A stretch of 25,019 nucleotides of DNA, taken from the NCBI GenBank assembly GCA_934462705.1, contig CAKSIH010000010.1, forward strand, positions 1-25,019. Direction: 5' to 3'. The notes beneath the pieces were generated by a model. That model had not been told where the DNA came from. It was given only the letters and a program-made list of their open reading frames with translations, and made no database searches. This DNA is from an uncultured Eubacteriales bacterium (GTDB lineage Bacteria > Bacillota > Clostridia > Oscillospirales > Acutalibacteraceae). Position numbers and translations under genes: made by a program. This document shows, one piece after another, positions 23,835-25,019 of this stretch (position 1 is its first letter; the number at the start of each line of letters is the position of its first letter).

Positions 23835-24473
23835 TTATAAACTTTTGTTTAAATATATTTTCTCAGATATTTTTAGTGAAATCGGCACTGCCACAATAAA
23901 TAGTAAAAACACTAAGGCACATGTTATTGCAGGGCTCATTAGTGCATTAATAAATTCAACAGTGTTTATTAATGCAAGTATCGGTGCTGCGAGAATAAAT
24001 GCTACAGTCGTATAACTTAAATTACTTTTCATTTTAAATGTTAGTGCTACTAATATTGCACTACCAATACAGACCATAAAGATATATTCAAGGATGACAA
24101 AAAAGTTCATGGTGAGGCTTGGATAAAGAACAGCTACTCCTACAAAGCTAAAAATCATACAAACTAATGATAATAGGTAAAAAAACAAGTATCGGGAATA
24201 GATAATATCTTTGCGTGTATATGAAGTTGTGATAATTAACTCATTACCTTTACATTTTTCTGAAATCAACACTTGCTGACTTCCAAAAGCAATCATTTCG
24301 AAAAGAGTAACTGTTGCTATTATATTTAATATATTATCGTTTGAGTTATTTTCAAAAAATAATGGAAATCCTAAAATTATAATAAAAAAATATACAAGTA
24401 AAAATATCATATTTTTAGATATTAGAAAATCCTTTTTCAATAGATTTAAATACTTTGAACAATTTATATTCAT
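23835..24473 (-). CDS. ABC-2-type transporter permease (first permease)
   Basis: I use ATG 24473 (MNINCSKYL), nine bases behind GGAGG; GTG 24479 lies too close to that site. The 212-aa protein has about six hydrophobic segments, including MIFLLVYFFIIILGFPLFF, LFFYLLSLVCMIFSFVGVAV, TTVAFILAAPILALI and VFLLFIVAVPISL. It shares the exact TTSYTRKDIIYSRY loop with the permease at 22295-22918, and both end in ISxKI(Y/F)L. It opens the three-gene operon and ends 15 bases before the ATPase start. YtrA-like GntR regulators often head such operons, but none lies inside the window. Function: transmembrane half of a peptide or lipid-directed exporter. Confidence 0.75.
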   Translation of the reverse strand: MNINCSKYLNLLKKDFLISKNMIFLLVYFFIIILGFPLFFENNSNDNILNIIATVTLFEMIAFGSQQVLISEKCKGNELIITTSYTRKDIIYSRYLFFYLLSLVCMIFSFVGVAVLYPSLTMNFFVILEYIFMVCIGSAILVALTFKMKSNLSYTTVAFILAAPILALINTVEFINALMSPAITCALVFLLFIVAVPISLKISEKIYLNKSL

Positions 24474-24774
24474 AAGCACATCCCTCCAATATATTCAATC
24501 TATCGCAGAACTTTTAACCATAAATGAAAAACAGAAAAAGTCTCAAATTCCACCAGTAAATTATACTAAATATAACTACAAAAATCAACTAAATTCCAAT
24601 TAACAGTATTATAATTGAACTTAAAAGTAGCCAGTAATTGATATTGTTAAATTTCCAGTTCATCTTTCCCTAGTATTCAAAATCCATATCTTGTAAAAGG
24701 AATTTACATAATTCTTTGTAAATTATAATTTTCGGGCTATACTATTATTAATAGATTAAGAATGGGATATCTCC

Positions 24775-24860
24775 CTTTCGTGCAATGGTGTGTACACCCC
24801 TTGATGATTTTTAGGCTTTCGTGCACTAGTATGCACACCCCTAAATAAAAAGTGCACACC
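24775..24860. repeat. Iteron-like direct repeats
   Basis: CTTTCGTGCA, then a variable middle, then ACACCCCT occurs at 24775-24801 and 24816-24842 (27 bases each, four mismatches, 41 bases apart). A third partial copy GTGCACACC lies at 24852-24860. Each full copy holds an imperfect palindrome (GTGCA...TGCAC in the second). Repeats of this kind bind plasmid initiators or transfer regulators; which one cannot be decided here. Confidence 0.5.
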
Positions 24861-24891
24861 TTTTTGGAAATATCAGAGCAAACGTGCTATT

Positions 24892-24939
24892 GTATCAATA
24901 GTTGCGTTATTAGGCACAACTTAACGTATCTATTGATAC
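24892..24939. repeat. Large interrupted palindrome
   Basis: GTATCAATAG (24892-24901) and CTATTGATAC (24930-24939) are perfect ten-base arms. Three bases further in on each side, CGTTA (24905-24909) pairs with TAACG (24922-24926). The flanks also carry ACGTGCT twice (24882-24888, 24938-24944). It could be a hairpin in mRNA, an origin or transfer structure, or an operator. Confidence 0.45.
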
Positions 24940-25019
24940 GTGCTCAAGGTCTAACGTTTATGCTAGGCTTATGTTTTTATATTAAGCTCAAAAAGCAGGG
25001 AAGTAGTCACTTTTTAGAA

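Larger units (their letters stand above)
24474..25019. other. Gene-free, repeat-bearing region at the right edge
   Basis: About 545 bases with no frame that has both a ribosome site and sensible coding content. It contains a small inverted repeat AATTTACA/TGTAAATT (24701-24724), the iteron-like direct repeats (24775-24860) and a large palindrome (24892-24939). This density of repeats without genes is typical of replication or transfer control regions ahead of a replication initiator gene, which would lie beyond the window. Confidence 0.45.

Noticed and set aside
1..25019. CRISPR array, tRNA or rRNA genes, insertion sequence
   Set aside because: I saw no regularly spaced identical repeats of CRISPR size, no cloverleaf with a CCA-like end, no rRNA motifs, and no transposase frame with terminal inverted repeats.

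Overview
The window comes from a low-GC Gram-positive bacterium (Bacillota, most likely Clostridia). The right two thirds are very AT-rich, Shine-Dalgarno sites are strong (GGAGG/AAGGGAGGTG), and several genes belong to families typical of Firmicute phages and integrative elements. The species cannot be read from the sequence. Nothing looks like core housekeeping DNA, so I read the window as the cargo and replication part of a mobile element (plasmid, ICE or phage-like).

Left region (1-7010, all minus strand) is a phage/ICE-type DNA replication operon. In transcription order it holds a 65-aa protein, an SNF2 helicase, a coiled-coil phage protein, a Cys-rich 243-aa protein, a family A DNA polymerase, a DUF4406-like protein, and a primase joined to a DUF927 domain. 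It is decaying. The polymerase has a frameshift that looks like collapse of a 7-bp tandem repeat plus an in-frame TAA. The coiled-coil gene has an in-frame TAA. The primase/DUF927 gene has a frameshift at a run of seven A.

Middle region (7014-8935) is regulatory. It holds a sigma-70-region-4-like gene whose ribosome binding site lies in the arm of a long hairpin, two very small genes (34 and 48 codons), three or four terminator hairpins, and an XRE repressor. The repressor has a perfect 9+3+9 palindromic operator and a divergent sigma-A promoter that drives an unknown 139-aa gene.

Sulfur/helicase operon (17876 to 8937, minus strand) is five tightly packed genes: a DndC-like PAPS-reductase-family ATP pyrophosphatase with a zinc ribbon and a ferredoxin domain, an unknown 294-aa protein, a cysteine desulfurase, a 1052-aa AddB-like protein with a four-Cys Fe-S motif, and a 687-aa UvrD/AddA-like helicase. 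Sulfur mobilisation plus an ATP-activating thiolase resembles DNA phosphorothioation (Dnd/Ssp), but the partners are an AddAB-like pair rather than DndB/D/E or SspB/C. I propose a candidate, possibly undescribed, nucleic-acid thiolation or defence system.

RiPP cluster (18226-24473): a plus-strand operon encodes a radical SAM/SPASM peptide maturase with a PqqD-like recognition domain, a TldD-type metalloprotease, a TldE-like partner, and a 59-aa Ala/Gly-rich precursor with two Cys. It ends in a strong bidirectional terminator. A convergent operon of one ABC ATPase and two related ABC-2 permeases follows and may give export or self-protection. The last 540 bases hold no gene but carry iteron-like repeats and a large palindrome, possibly a replication or control region.
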